The notes beneath the pieces are model-generated. The model made no database searches and had not been told where the DNA came from. It saw only the letters and a list, made by a program, of their open reading frames with translations. Positions 25,915 to 34,689 of a DNA stretch of 41,448 nucleotides are shown here, in pieces (position 1 is the first letter of the stretch; each line of letters begins with the position of its first letter). This DNA comes from Nostocales cyanobacterium LEGE 12452 (GTDB lineage Bacteria; Cyanobacteriota; Cyanobacteriia; Cyanobacteriales; Nostocaceae), in the NCBI GenBank assembly GCA_015206945.1, contig JADEXV010000040.1, positions 1 to 41,448 of the forward strand, in the 5' to 3' direction. The translations under genes and the position numbers were made by a program.

Positions 25915-26670
25915 ATGAACAAGATTAATCTGTACAAACAACACCAGGCCAAAAATCAGGTATTGATTTTTACTTCTTTGACTGTTTTGGCTTCTTCATT
26001 AGTACTACCCTTCCAACAAGCTTTTGCTGCAACATTGACTACTGTTGTAAATTCCAATGGCAGCAACGGAGCTACACCAAGAGCTGGTGTACTTAAGGGT
26101 AACGGTACTGATAACAATCTTTATGGGACTACTTCTGCTGGTGGCACTTCTGGCAAAGGAACTGCATTCAAGTTAACTCCTACTGCTTACACTACTCTAA
26201 CCACACTAATCAACTTCACCGGAAAATCCGGAATCAACAAAGAGACTAATCCAGTCGCTAGATTATTTCAAGCAGCCGATGGCAATTTATATGGGGCAAC
26301 CTTTACAGGCGGTACAAGCGACCTCGGCACCGTGTTTAAGTTGGCGAAAACAGCTTTTACAGCCCTGACAATTCTGGCAAATTTCACAGGCACTAATGGT
26401 GCTAACCCAGCAGGCCGACTGATTACAGGTACTGATGGCAATTTGTGGGGGACAAGCTCTACAGGTGGTGCCAATAAAAAAGGAACTATATTCAAGGTTT
26501 CGCCCACTACTAGGGCACTCACCACCATCACAAGCTTCAGCGGTACTAATGGAGCAACTCCATTAGCAAGATTGCAACTGGCTACCGATAGAAACTACTA
26601 CGGCAGCGCCTCAGCCGGTGGAGCAAGTGCTAAAGGAACAGCTTATTGTTTCATATCATGTTCGCTCTGA
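25915..26670 (+). CDS. Exported GloVer-repeat (TIGR03803-like) protein, probably truncated
   Basis: The 251-residue product starts at ATG 25915 with GAGG 6 bp upstream. It has a signal peptide ending FQQAFA-AT (about residue 38). Five repeats follow, of the type NGATPxAxL, DGNLYGTTxxGG, xxxGTxFKL, which is the GloVer/choice-anchor tandem repeat found in exported bacterial proteins of unknown function. The last repeat breaks off: SAGGASAKGTAYCFISCSL and a stop, where GTxFKL is expected. The protein therefore probably lost its natural end by a frameshift or a recombination near 26640. Function unknown; cell-surface or secreted location inferred from the leader. Confidence 0.8.
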   Translation: MNKINLYKQHQAKNQVLIFTSLTVLASSLVLPFQQAFAATLTTVVNSNGSNGATPRAGVLKGNGTDNNLYGTTSAGGTSGKGTAFKLTPTAYTTLTTLINFTGKSGINKETNPVARLFQAADGNLYGATFTGGTSDLGTVFKLAKTAFTALTILANFTGTNGANPAGRLITGTDGNLWGTSSTGGANKKGTIFKVSPTTRALTTITSFSGTNGATPLARLQLATDRNYYGSASAGGASAKGTAYCFISCSL

Positions 26671-26877
26671 AGAACCCTAAAGAGCCAAAACTATGCTTGG
26701 TCTGCTCTAAGAGCAAGCCTACGGTCTATACACAATTCTGAAATATTTATAGTAGCTTGCTCAGATACCTGTGAAGTAGAGAAAGTCAAGGCTTTGAAGT
26801 TGGTTGATCCAGGCTATTTGTATGAGAGGATTGATACAATTCTCAAAGTCGAGAGGACTCTACCAGTTCAATCTTGA
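26671..26877 (+). pseudogene. Open reading relic after the GloVer stop
   Basis: In the same frame, immediately after the TGA at 26668-26670, 68 codons stay open to 26877 with coding-like composition (IFIVACSDTCEVEKVKALKL, DPGYLYERIDTIL). There is no ATG and no ribosome site. It does not resemble GloVer repeats, so it is more likely foreign or decayed sequence joined to the truncated gene than its original 3' end. No family is recognised. Confidence 0.35.
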
Positions 26878-27091
26878 TATTTGCAATCCAGCTTCTCAAA
26901 TCAGAGAAATTTGGTTTTAGATAAATCTTAATATCATGTTAACTTAACTTTAGAATACTGATGTAGAATATAGAACTTTACTACAGGTTTATAATTTAAT
27001 TAATAATGAATGATGTTAAAGCATGTTGAATTAGATTAGTTGTAAAATTAGATACAAGGATTAGTTATAGTACACATAGGAAAATTAGCAA
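26878..27091. other. AT-rich leader of the type IV secretion cluster
   Basis: About 210 bp, strongly AT-rich, with TATAAT-like words (for example near 26990) but no well-spaced -35 partner. The cluster's promoter is expected here. I see no gene. Confidence 0.4.
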
Positions 27092-27703
27092 ATGTTTAGA
27101 CAAAGTTCTCACGAGAGAAACTTTTTCAAAGCTTTAACTGGTAGTGCGGCGAAAGAATCTCACAAGTTAAGACGGGCATTTAAATCCTGTCTGACCATTC
27201 TGCTTGAATCTGTACCTTTTTTGATTGCTTGTGCTGTATTAGTTAGCGTTATCAGCCTCAAAAGTCCTATTTTGGTCTTTTGTTTACTTGTTGGTAGTTT
27301 AATTGCAGTCATCATCCAGCAAATTGGGCAGCAAGTGAATTTACCAAGGCGATCGCTAATATTATTACAAATTTTAGCAGCAGCGATCGTTCTGAGTTTA
27401 TATTGGTTAGACTGGTTTGCAGCCCCCGCACAAGCACAGTTTTTTGGGGAAGCTGAAAAGTTTTTCAAAAAAACCTTAACAGCGAACAACGCTGGTGCTA
27501 GCGACACACCAGTAAGCTTGATATTCAATGTGTTACGGGCAATTTACTTACTTTATATTGCAATCTCCCTTGTTGGTGTGATTAATGCAGTGCGTAAAGA
27601 TGAAGATTGGCAAAGCATCGCCAGAACTCCCCTATTAGTGGTTGTTGCTGTTACCATTGCTGATGTACTCACACGCTTTGTAATTGGCGATAGCAGTAGA
27701 TAA
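27092..27703 (+). CDS. VirB2/TraA-like pilin precursor candidate (T4SS)
   Basis: The 203-residue product starts at ATG 27092 with AGGA 10 bp upstream. Hydrophobic segments lie at about 38-56, 58-76 and 88-108; then comes a signal-peptidase-like site APAQA-QFF (after A115). The last 88 residues form a short amphipathic start (FFGEAEKFFKKTL) and two membrane helices (about 143-166 and 180-197). A mature piece of about 90 residues with two helices after an AxA site is the VirB2/TrbC pilin plan. The long N-terminal part is unusual for that family. The call rests on topology and on being first before B3- and B4-like genes. Confidence 0.55.
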   Translation: MFRQSSHERNFFKALTGSAAKESHKLRRAFKSCLTILLESVPFLIACAVLVSVISLKSPILVFCLLVGSLIAVIIQQIGQQVNLPRRSLILLQILAAAIVLSLYWLDWFAAPAQAQFFGEAEKFFKKTLTANNAGASDTPVSLIFNVLRAIYLLYIAISLVGVINAVRKDEDWQSIARTPLLVVVAVTIADVLTRFVIGDSSR

Positions 27704-27717
27704 TTCAAATATTTCAA

Positions 27718-28089
27718 ATGTCTCAAGAGCGGGAACAAGAATTTCGTCCAGTCAATCAGGTTTTGGGAAGTCAACCTTCATTAGGGCCAATCCCTGCCGA
27801 TCAAATTCTTCCTTGGACGGTAATTGCCTTAGCCTCCTATTTTATTATCAATGGGATTTTTGGAGGTCTTTTTGAAGAAGAGTTTCAAAAATGGTTGTGG
27901 ACAGTACTAATGACTGGTTGGGGAATAGGAACTTGGTGGATTTTAACTGGTGGTAGGAGTTGGAGTTTTTTAAGTAAATTTATTGGCGTTCCCGCTTGGA
28001 CAAGAGGCTTTGCTCGTTATCAAAGCTTATTGGAAGTTAACCATGAAGCAAAAAATCGGAAAACAAAGCGTCGGCATCGCCGGAAATGA
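27718..28089 (+). CDS. VirB3/TraL-like membrane protein (T4SS)
   Basis: The 123-residue product has two close membrane segments (about 33-51 and 58-78) after a cytoplasmic start with LGPIPADQILPW, similar in style to TraL/VirB3 proteins. The C-terminus is strongly basic (KNRKTKRRHRRK). VirB3 is an inner-membrane partner of the VirB4 ATPase. The gene lies 14 bp after the pilin-like gene and its end overlaps the VirB4-like gene by 47 bp, so the two are translationally coupled. Sequence identity to known VirB3 is not obvious; the call is from size, topology and position. Confidence 0.55.
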   Translation: MSQEREQEFRPVNQVLGSQPSLGPIPADQILPWTVIALASYFIINGIFGGLFEEEFQKWLWTVLMTGWGIGTWWILTGGRSWSFLSKFIGVPAWTRGFARYQSLLEVNHEAKNRKTKRRHRRK

Positions 28090-30790
28090 AAGTAGATTAA
28101 CGCCATTTGAAGACGCCTTGCACTTGGCGACAATGCTGCGTGTTGCAATGAATGGACGTGATATTGGCGCTTATCTGTTGACAAAAGGTACTCAAAAAGA
28201 TCGGTTCTGCTTTGTTTTTGGTTTTGATTGTAAGGGAATTCATACCACCTTAAGACCTGAACAAATTGATACACTTTTTAATAACATTGAAGCCGGATTA
28301 AAAGACATTCCTAGCGGTGAAAGAATGACGCTACACTTGGGTTCTTTTAGTTCAGATAAAGAGCGCCAAAAAGAGTTAGCAACATTAATCAAAAATGCAT
28401 CATCGCGAGACATCAAATATTTGTTGATGGCGGAGAGAGCCAGAATTAAAGAACTGACTATTTCTGGGATTCGTAAACCTAAATTTTTGCGGATTTATGT
28501 AACTTACACTATTGAATCTAACTCGCAACATGCAGATGATTGGATAGAAAAGCTTTTAGTCAAAGCTGAATCGTGGTGGTTGAAATTTAAAGGCGATCTT
28601 TTAGAAGTAGAAAACCAACGTATCGAAACCCTGATTACAAATGCTTACAACCAGGGCTTTCTCCGCTGGGAACAAATCTTATCTAACAAGATGGGATTGG
28701 ATGTCAAACCTTTGACTGCTGAGGAACTCTGGGGGGAAATCTGGAAAAGGTTTAATGATACACAGCCAATAGCTATTCCCCAGTTAATGACTTTAGATGA
28801 AGAAGGATTACACGAACAAGTTAATTCCGATTTAGCGAGTACTAAATTACTTCTAGACAATATCCACGGCACAACTTTGCTGATGGAATCTAGTGTACCT
28901 TGTGCCGATCGCCGCTGGGTTAATGTTAATAATCGTTATATTGGCGCACTGTCATTTCTCGAAAAACCCGGCGGTTGGACTAATAAATCGGCTCAACTGC
29001 GTTATTTATGGGAACTGTTGGCCAGAGAAACAGTAGTAGATACAGAAATTTTTTGTGAGTTGACTGCTGCCAATCCAGCATTGGTAAAAACTACTCTGCA
29101 ACGAGTCCTGAAGCAGTCAAACATGACAACAATCATGGCTCAAGAAAAAAGTAAAACTATCGATGTCAACGCTCAATTAAAGTTGAAGAAGTCGGTAGCA
29201 GCGCAAGAGCAGTTATTTGAAGGTGCAGTCCCGATTTATACGAGTGTCGCTATTTTAGTGCATCGTCCAACTTTAGAAAAATTAGATGAGGCGACAAGAT
29301 ATATTGAAAACTGTTTTCAACGTCCAGCCAGAGTAATTAGGGAAACTGAATATGCCTGGAAAATTTGGCTGCAAACTCTACCGATAGTTTGGGAGGGTTT
29401 ATTAGCAACACCCTTCAACCGTCGCCAGCTATATTTAACAAGCGAAGTTCCGGGATTAATGCCTCTAGTTTTAACCAAAAAAGGTGACAAACAAGGCTTT
29501 GAGTTGATTGCGGAAGAAGGCGGAACACCCATACATTTAGATTTATTTAATCAGCACAAAAATTTAGCTTTGTTTGCGACAACCCGTGCTGGTAAATCGG
29601 TATTGGTATCAGGGATTTTAACTCAGGCTTTAGCGCATGGGATTCCGGTTGTGGCGTTAGATTTCCCTAAACCTGATGGGACATCTACTTTCACTGACTA
29701 CACAGAGTTTATGGAGGGGAATGGAGCCTATTTTGATATTTCCAAACAATCGAATAACTTATTTGAACAGCCAGATTTACGATCGCTAGAAGCAGAACAA
29801 CAGCGCGATCGCTTTAACGATTATACCGCCTTCCTCGAATCAGCGTTAATGACAATGGTTTTAGGATCGTCGACTGAAAGTCAAATTTTATCGCAAACCG
29901 TGCGATCGCTGCTCAACTTGGCTCTAGAAGCCTTCTTTAGAGATGAGGGCATCAAAGAGCGATATCGACAGGCGATGGAGGGAGGATTTGGCACTCTTGC
30001 TTGGCAGAAAACCCCTACTTTAAAAGATTTTCTCTTTTTCTGCTCGCCAGAACACTTGCAGCTAAGTTCTTTAACTGGCAGAGTCGAAGATGCTCTCAGT
30101 CAAATTCAGTTGCGCTTACGCTTTTGGCTTTCCAGCCGCGTGGGACAAGCCATTTCTGCACCATCCAGCTTTCCTACCGATGCACAACTTTTAGTTTTTG
30201 CTCTCAGAAACCTATCAGATAGTGAAGATGCAGCCGTACTCTCCTTGAGTGCTTATTCAGCCGCACTCCGACGTGCATTAGGTAGTCCAGCTTCCATATT
30301 CTTTATCGACGAAGCACCAATTTTATTTGAGTTCGAGCAAATTTCTGACTTAGTTGGTAGAATTTGTGCGAACGGCGCTAAAGCCGGTATCAGAGTCATC
30401 TTATCAGGACAAGATCCTGACACGATTGCTAAATCTAAAGCTGCATCAAAAATATTGCAAAACCTGACAACACGGTTGATTGGACGCATTCAGCCAGTTG
30501 CAGTAGATAGTTTTGCAGACATATTGAAATATCCCCGCCAAGTTATTTCTCGTAATGCCTCAGAAAGCTTTTTTCCCAGGAAAGAAGGCGTTTATAGCCA
30601 ATGGTTATTAGATGATAACGGTATTTATACATTCTGCCGTTACTATCCAGGTTACGAACAATTGGCAGCAGTTGCTAATAACCCTTATGAACAAACTGCA
30701 CGTAGCCAAATGATGCAACTTCACAGTGATAAATATGAAGCAATTTCTGCATTTGCACGTCAATTAGTGGCGACTCTACGTAGTAGTTAA
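28043..30790 (+). CDS. virB4: VirB4/TraC-type conjugation ATPase
   Basis: The 915-residue product starts at ATG 28043; a start 20 codons upstream is possible but overlaps the previous gene more. The C-terminal half is a P-loop ATPase with Walker A ATTRAGKS (512-519), followed by a typical VirB4/TraG-like ALDFPKPDG region, and Walker B IFFIDEAP (D756, E757). The N-terminal half (about 1-450) is the membrane-associated VirB4 N domain. Length is normal for VirB4 (about 800-950). It powers assembly and transport of a type IV secretion channel and pilus. HIP1 sites at 29805 and 29902 show native sequence style. It is the strongest marker of the cluster. Confidence 0.9.
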   Translation: MKQKIGKQSVGIAGNESRLTPFEDALHLATMLRVAMNGRDIGAYLLTKGTQKDRFCFVFGFDCKGIHTTLRPEQIDTLFNNIEAGLKDIPSGERMTLHLGSFSSDKERQKELATLIKNASSRDIKYLLMAERARIKELTISGIRKPKFLRIYVTYTIESNSQHADDWIEKLLVKAESWWLKFKGDLLEVENQRIETLITNAYNQGFLRWEQILSNKMGLDVKPLTAEELWGEIWKRFNDTQPIAIPQLMTLDEEGLHEQVNSDLASTKLLLDNIHGTTLLMESSVPCADRRWVNVNNRYIGALSFLEKPGGWTNKSAQLRYLWELLARETVVDTEIFCELTAANPALVKTTLQRVLKQSNMTTIMAQEKSKTIDVNAQLKLKKSVAAQEQLFEGAVPIYTSVAILVHRPTLEKLDEATRYIENCFQRPARVIRETEYAWKIWLQTLPIVWEGLLATPFNRRQLYLTSEVPGLMPLVLTKKGDKQGFELIAEEGGTPIHLDLFNQHKNLALFATTRAGKSVLVSGILTQALAHGIPVVALDFPKPDGTSTFTDYTEFMEGNGAYFDISKQSNNLFEQPDLRSLEAEQQRDRFNDYTAFLESALMTMVLGSSTESQILSQTVRSLLNLALEAFFRDEGIKERYRQAMEGGFGTLAWQKTPTLKDFLFFCSPEHLQLSSLTGRVEDALSQIQLRLRFWLSSRVGQAISAPSSFPTDAQLLVFALRNLSDSEDAAVLSLSAYSAALRRALGSPASIFFIDEAPILFEFEQISDLVGRICANGAKAGIRVILSGQDPDTIAKSKAASKILQNLTTRLIGRIQPVAVDSFADILKYPRQVISRNASESFFPRKEGVYSQWLLDDNGIYTFCRYYPGYEQLAAVANNPYEQTARSQMMQLHSDKYEAISAFARQLVATLRSS

Positions 30791-31022
30791 TACTACTAAA
30801 TCAAAGAAGTTTGGATTTTAGATTTCCGATAGCGTAACATTAGTGATTTCCCAGTGTCTTTTAGATTTGCTGTACCCACTCTTGGGTTGCAGCTTAGGGA
30901 TTTTAGAATAGCGTCGAACTTTGAACCGAAAAACTAATTCTATTATCCAAAATCAGCACGGTTCAAAAGCTAAATTTTTACCTCACTATATAATGTAGTC
31001 TACCTTTTTCAGGCACAGATAT

Positions 31023-31856
31023 ATGCGAAAAACTACCATTTTTACTTTTACCTTGCTATCATCCCTGGCAATACTACCAGCAGTAGCACAAGTTCAGACG
31101 AGTGGATTAGGTCAGGTTTGGAGTGACTTTCAATCATATTCTAAAGATATGCAAGATTACTTTCAACATAATAATTTGAAGGATACCTTAAACCCTTTAG
31201 AACAAGGTCAAAGTCGAATTGCTATTGAAAGTGCCAAGGGAGATTTGAAGATACCTAACCCCGTTGCTGCGGGACAAAAAATTCGTGATGATTCAATTAA
31301 CTATTCTTATAATTCAGATGCTAAATCAAGTCGCTTTGAAAATAATGCCGCAGTGAGGGGGAATTTAGTTAGTAATGAACTTAATCGTATAATTACCCGT
31401 GGAGTAGCGGTAGGTGTTCTTGGTAAAAATGGACAAATTCGGACAAAAACGAAGTTAGAAAATACTGAGAAAAGTCTGGAAGATATTGAGACATTAGCCG
31501 AGACAACAGAGGGTACCAATGATACACTTCTTACTCAAATTAAGACCAGTATTAATGCAGTTAAAACACCTGATCTAGCTGCAAATGCTATTTCTGGATT
31601 GGCAGAATTGCTAGGTGCTAATCAAGTCCAAATGATGAGAATTCAACAAGAACAAATAAAAATTGTAGCTGAAACATTTGGTCAGACATTACAAAATAAT
31701 CAGGCTTTGCAATACTCTAACTTAAACTTAGCAAACATTTCTCAGCAGACAGAAGAGGCGAATCGCGCTCGCCGAGTAGAAACATCTACAGAAGCGTCGC
31801 GACTTTTACGAGCGACTTCTCAACTAGATTTGTTTGGCAGAAAAGTTAATAAGTAG
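31023..31856 (+). CDS. Exported VirB5/TrbJ-like protein (T4SS)
   Basis: The 277-residue product has a clear signal peptide (ends ILPAVA-QV, about residue 22). The mature part is mostly helical and Gln/Asn-rich, without membrane segments: IRDDSINYSYN, then a long helical region (LGANQVQMMRIQQEQIKI and SQQTEEANRARRVETST). Secreted helical proteins with exactly this look sit between VirB4 and VirB6 in Trb/VirB operons (VirB5/TrbJ, pilus tip or assembly). There is a gap of 232 bp after the ATPase gene, which may hold its own promoter. Family inferred, not proven. Confidence 0.6.
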   Translation: MRKTTIFTFTLLSSLAILPAVAQVQTSGLGQVWSDFQSYSKDMQDYFQHNNLKDTLNPLEQGQSRIAIESAKGDLKIPNPVAAGQKIRDDSINYSYNSDAKSSRFENNAAVRGNLVSNELNRIITRGVAVGVLGKNGQIRTKTKLENTEKSLEDIETLAETTEGTNDTLLTQIKTSINAVKTPDLAANAISGLAELLGANQVQMMRIQQEQIKIVAETFGQTLQNNQALQYSNLNLANISQQTEEANRARRVETSTEASRLLRATSQLDLFGRKVNK

Positions 31857-31956
31857 GATTTTCATAAAACAACTCTAAACTTCTAGCCAAGTTTTAAAAT
31901 CCCTTAACTTCTGATCAACCAACAGGAAATCTAAAAAAATAGCCCAGAAACTCAAA

Positions 31957-33006
31957 ATGCAAGTTGCTATCAAACTAATTTTTGCCCAAGTAGGCATCGA
32001 TCAGATTCTCGATACTGGTGCCGCAACTTCCCAAAGCATTGCCGATGGCTGGGACAAACAATGGCTGGATTTATTACAAAATAACACCAGTGATAACTTG
32101 TATGGAGCGCTGACAAATCTGGGTATTTTTTTTGCTGTAGGAACCCTGTTATTTTTTATGATACAATTCCTCAAAGACTTAATATCCTACGAATACACAC
32201 GTCCCATATCAGCTTTAATTTGGCCTTTTATTGTGGTCGTACTCTTAAGTAATTCAGGCAATGGAAGTATACTATCTAATCTGACGCTGGGAGTGCGGAA
32301 TTTTTTAAACAGTGTGAATCAGCAAGTAGTGGTATCAGCAGATGCAGATAAAATGTATCAGCAAGCACTGAATATGAGTGTTGCTGAAGAAGTAGCTGGT
32401 TCTTTTCTACGTCCTTGTCAATCCTTAACTGGCGAGCAACAAAGTCAATGTTTTGTGAAAGCTTCTGAAAAAGTTAATGTTCTCTGGCAGAAATATAGAG
32501 ATACTTATGGAAATAAAAGCTGGATCAATAGACTACAAACTAAGGTAGATAATATCAGATATGGCACCGGCATTGTATCAGAAACCTCTTTTAATTCTCT
32601 GTTAGGTTCTACAGTGCAAACGAGCATCAAAAACTTTTTAGTTTCCTTACAATATGCCTTCCAGAATTTGATAGAGGCTACTATGTTGTTAATAGCAGCT
32701 TTAGGTCCAATTGCTGTAGGTGGATCTTTACTACCTGTAGCTGGTAAACCGATTTTTGCATGGCTGACTGGATTTCTATCTATTGGAATCGCCAAAATTT
32801 CATTCAATATTATTGCTGTGCTGACTGCCGCAGTGATTGTCAATGGCCCAGGTCAAAATGCTAATGTCGATCCAGATTTAATGTGGTTCATAATTTTTCT
32901 GGGGATTTTAGCACCAATTTTATCTTTAGTGGTGGCTGCTGCTGGTGGTTTTGCAGTCTTCAGCGCAATCAACAGCACGGCTTCTTTAGTAAAAGAGAGG
33001 ATATAG
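31957..33006 (+). CDS. VirB6/TrbL-like polytopic membrane protein (T4SS)
   Basis: The 349-residue product has hydrophobic segments at about 51-71, 84-99, 237-258, 266-296 and 308-338. A large loop of about 135 residues between the second and third carries two cysteines (C154, C165), possibly a disulfide. The C-terminal half with LIAALGPIAVGGSLLP and the glycine/alanine-rich VVAAAGGFAVFSAI is typical of VirB6/TrbL, the inner-membrane channel component. It directly follows the VirB5-like gene. Identification is by topology and place in the operon. Confidence 0.65.
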   Translation: MQVAIKLIFAQVGIDQILDTGAATSQSIADGWDKQWLDLLQNNTSDNLYGALTNLGIFFAVGTLLFFMIQFLKDLISYEYTRPISALIWPFIVVVLLSNSGNGSILSNLTLGVRNFLNSVNQQVVVSADADKMYQQALNMSVAEEVAGSFLRPCQSLTGEQQSQCFVKASEKVNVLWQKYRDTYGNKSWINRLQTKVDNIRYGTGIVSETSFNSLLGSTVQTSIKNFLVSLQYAFQNLIEATMLLIAALGPIAVGGSLLPVAGKPIFAWLTGFLSIGIAKISFNIIAVLTAAVIVNGPGQNANVDPDLMWFIIFLGILAPILSLVVAAAGGFAVFSAINSTASLVKERI

Positions 33007-33114
33007 AAAATTAAAAATTAAAAATGAATCATATTGTTGCAACCGTTGTAACTAGTAAGTATATGCAAAACATCATATATAATAGCTGAAGTTTTTGCCG
33101 GAGGAGGTGAGGAA

Positions 33115-33936
33115 ATGGTGCGTTTACTAGAAAAAAGACAAAGAACGGGAAGTGTTTTGACATTTTTTGCGATCGCAACCTTCAGTTTACATATATTAGT
33201 TTTATTTTTATTCTTATTACAAGGGCTAAATATTCGCCAACTCAGCTTGAGAAAACCTCCCAACTTTGTGCAATTAATCAATGGTAAACCAGTAGATAAT
33301 ATTGATGATTTAGCAAGAGAACCAGAAGCAATTCGCCAATTTATCAGCAAAACGATGATCTCAATGTTTAGCTGGTCTGGAACCTTACCACCACAAAATA
33401 TCGAAGAAGTCGCAAGCCCCAAATCAGATTTAGGAATACTGATTAACACATCTCAAGGTGGTAGCCAAAAAATTAGTACCAGCAGTTGGGTAGCTAGTTT
33501 TGCCTTATCAGAAGACTTTCGTAAAGGTTTCTTAAGCACAGTTGCAGAAATGACACCGCCAGAAGTTTTCTCGGAAAATTCCAACCAAGTGATGACTTCG
33601 CAACTAGTAATTAAGAGAGTTTATCCGCCAAAACAAATTGCACCAGGGAAGTGGCAAGTGGGTATGGTAGCCGACTTAGTTCAAAAAAACCGAGTTGGTG
33701 GTGCAAAACTCATAACTCCTTTTAATAAAGATTTCCTTGTACGTGCAGTAGATTATTTCGCTAATCCCCAAGCCAACAATAGCACCGACCTGCAAAAAGC
33801 AATTTATAGTGTCCGCACTGATAGACTAGAAATTTATGAAATTCGTAACTTATGTTTGCTAGATGACTACAATTTGAACCCAGATAAATCAAAACAATGT
33901 GTAACTGGACAAACATCTGATAGTTTTATCAGATAA
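33115..33936 (+). CDS. VirB8-like protein, paralogue 1 (T4SS)
   Basis: The 273-residue product has a short cytoplasmic start, one membrane helix (about 15-37) and a periplasmic domain. A very strong Shine-Dalgarno region (GGAGGAGGTGAGGAA) precedes ATG 33115. It shares with the next gene REPEAIRQFISKTM, then the PPKQI..GKWQVG..AD block, FNKDFLVRAVDY and RLEIYEI. A single N-terminal helix plus an alpha/beta periplasmic domain fits VirB8/TrbF, the assembly factor that bridges inner membrane and core. A HIP1 site lies at 33169. The VirB8 call is from architecture and position. Confidence 0.6.
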   Translation: MVRLLEKRQRTGSVLTFFAIATFSLHILVLFLFLLQGLNIRQLSLRKPPNFVQLINGKPVDNIDDLAREPEAIRQFISKTMISMFSWSGTLPPQNIEEVASPKSDLGILINTSQGGSQKISTSSWVASFALSEDFRKGFLSTVAEMTPPEVFSENSNQVMTSQLVIKRVYPPKQIAPGKWQVGMVADLVQKNRVGGAKLITPFNKDFLVRAVDYFANPQANNSTDLQKAIYSVRTDRLEIYEIRNLCLLDDYNLNPDKSKQCVTGQTSDSFIR

Positions 33937-33984
33937 CATTTTTTTATGTGAAGATAGTTCAACTTTTTATACGCTCAATTATTA

Positions 33985-34689
33985 ATGCAATTACTCAAAC
34001 CAGAAAATAAGAAAAATAGCCCCTTACCGTTGTTAGCAGTAGGAACCTTTGGTTTACATCTATTTACCTTGCTGTTACTAATATTTCACGGGTCTATGTT
34101 ACAACAGTTAGGTCGACAACTCACTCCTCAAAGTTTAGTGCAACTTGTTGATGGCCATACTATAACGGTAGACCCTCAACCCAATTTAGAGCGGCAACCA
34201 GAGGCGATTCGGCGCTTTGTGGGTGAAACCATGAGTTTAATGCTTACCTGGTCACAACAACAGCCACCAACACAAGTCTGGGAAATTACTTCCCAACTTG
34301 TAGCTGATGATTTTAAAGAAAAACTTAAGGCAGAAATTACTAATTTAAATCCAGATAGCCAATTTGAAAATGTTAATAGAGGAGCGGAGAATGTCTTAGT
34401 AATCCAAAAAGTTTCTCAACCAAAAGAAATAAGTAATGGAAGGTGGCAAGTAGAGATAGTTGCCAATCAATTAATTTTTAACAGTTATGATAAATTAGGA
34501 AAATCAGTTTCTTTTAATAAACAAATTTTAGTTAGAGCAATAGATCAACCTGCAACTTCACTACCAAATGCAGCATTACCATCGCAGTTTGCAGCTTATC
34601 GCCTTGGAGAATCCAGATTAGAAATTTATAATATATGTGAAATTAAAGATAATAATTGTTCTGGAAATCCAAACAAGGCTCTACCATGA
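33985..34689 (+). CDS. VirB8-like protein, paralogue 2 (T4SS)
   Basis: The 234-residue product has one membrane helix (about 14-35) and a periplasmic domain homologous to the gene just upstream: RQPEAIRRFVGETMSLMLTW, QPKEISNGRWQVEIVANQL, FNKQILVRAIDQ and SRLEIYNI line up in order. It lacks about 30 residues present in the first copy between the first and second blocks. It ends in ATGA overlap with the VirB10 gene (stop TGA 34687-34689). Two tandem VirB8-like proteins suggest a hetero-oligomeric ring or specialised roles. Confidence 0.6.
   Translation: MQLLKPENKKNSPLPLLAVGTFGLHLFTLLLLIFHGSMLQQLGRQLTPQSLVQLVDGHTITVDPQPNLERQPEAIRRFVGETMSLMLTWSQQQPPTQVWEITSQLVADDFKEKLKAEITNLNPDSQFENVNRGAENVLVIQKVSQPKEISNGRWQVEIVANQLIFNSYDKLGKSVSFNKQILVRAIDQPATSLPNAALPSQFAAYRLGESRLEIYNICEIKDNNCSGNPNKALP

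Noticed and set aside
28020-30489. Several 70-85 codon frames antisense to virB4
   Set aside because: They are antisense to a long, clearly coding ATPase gene and have no independent support.
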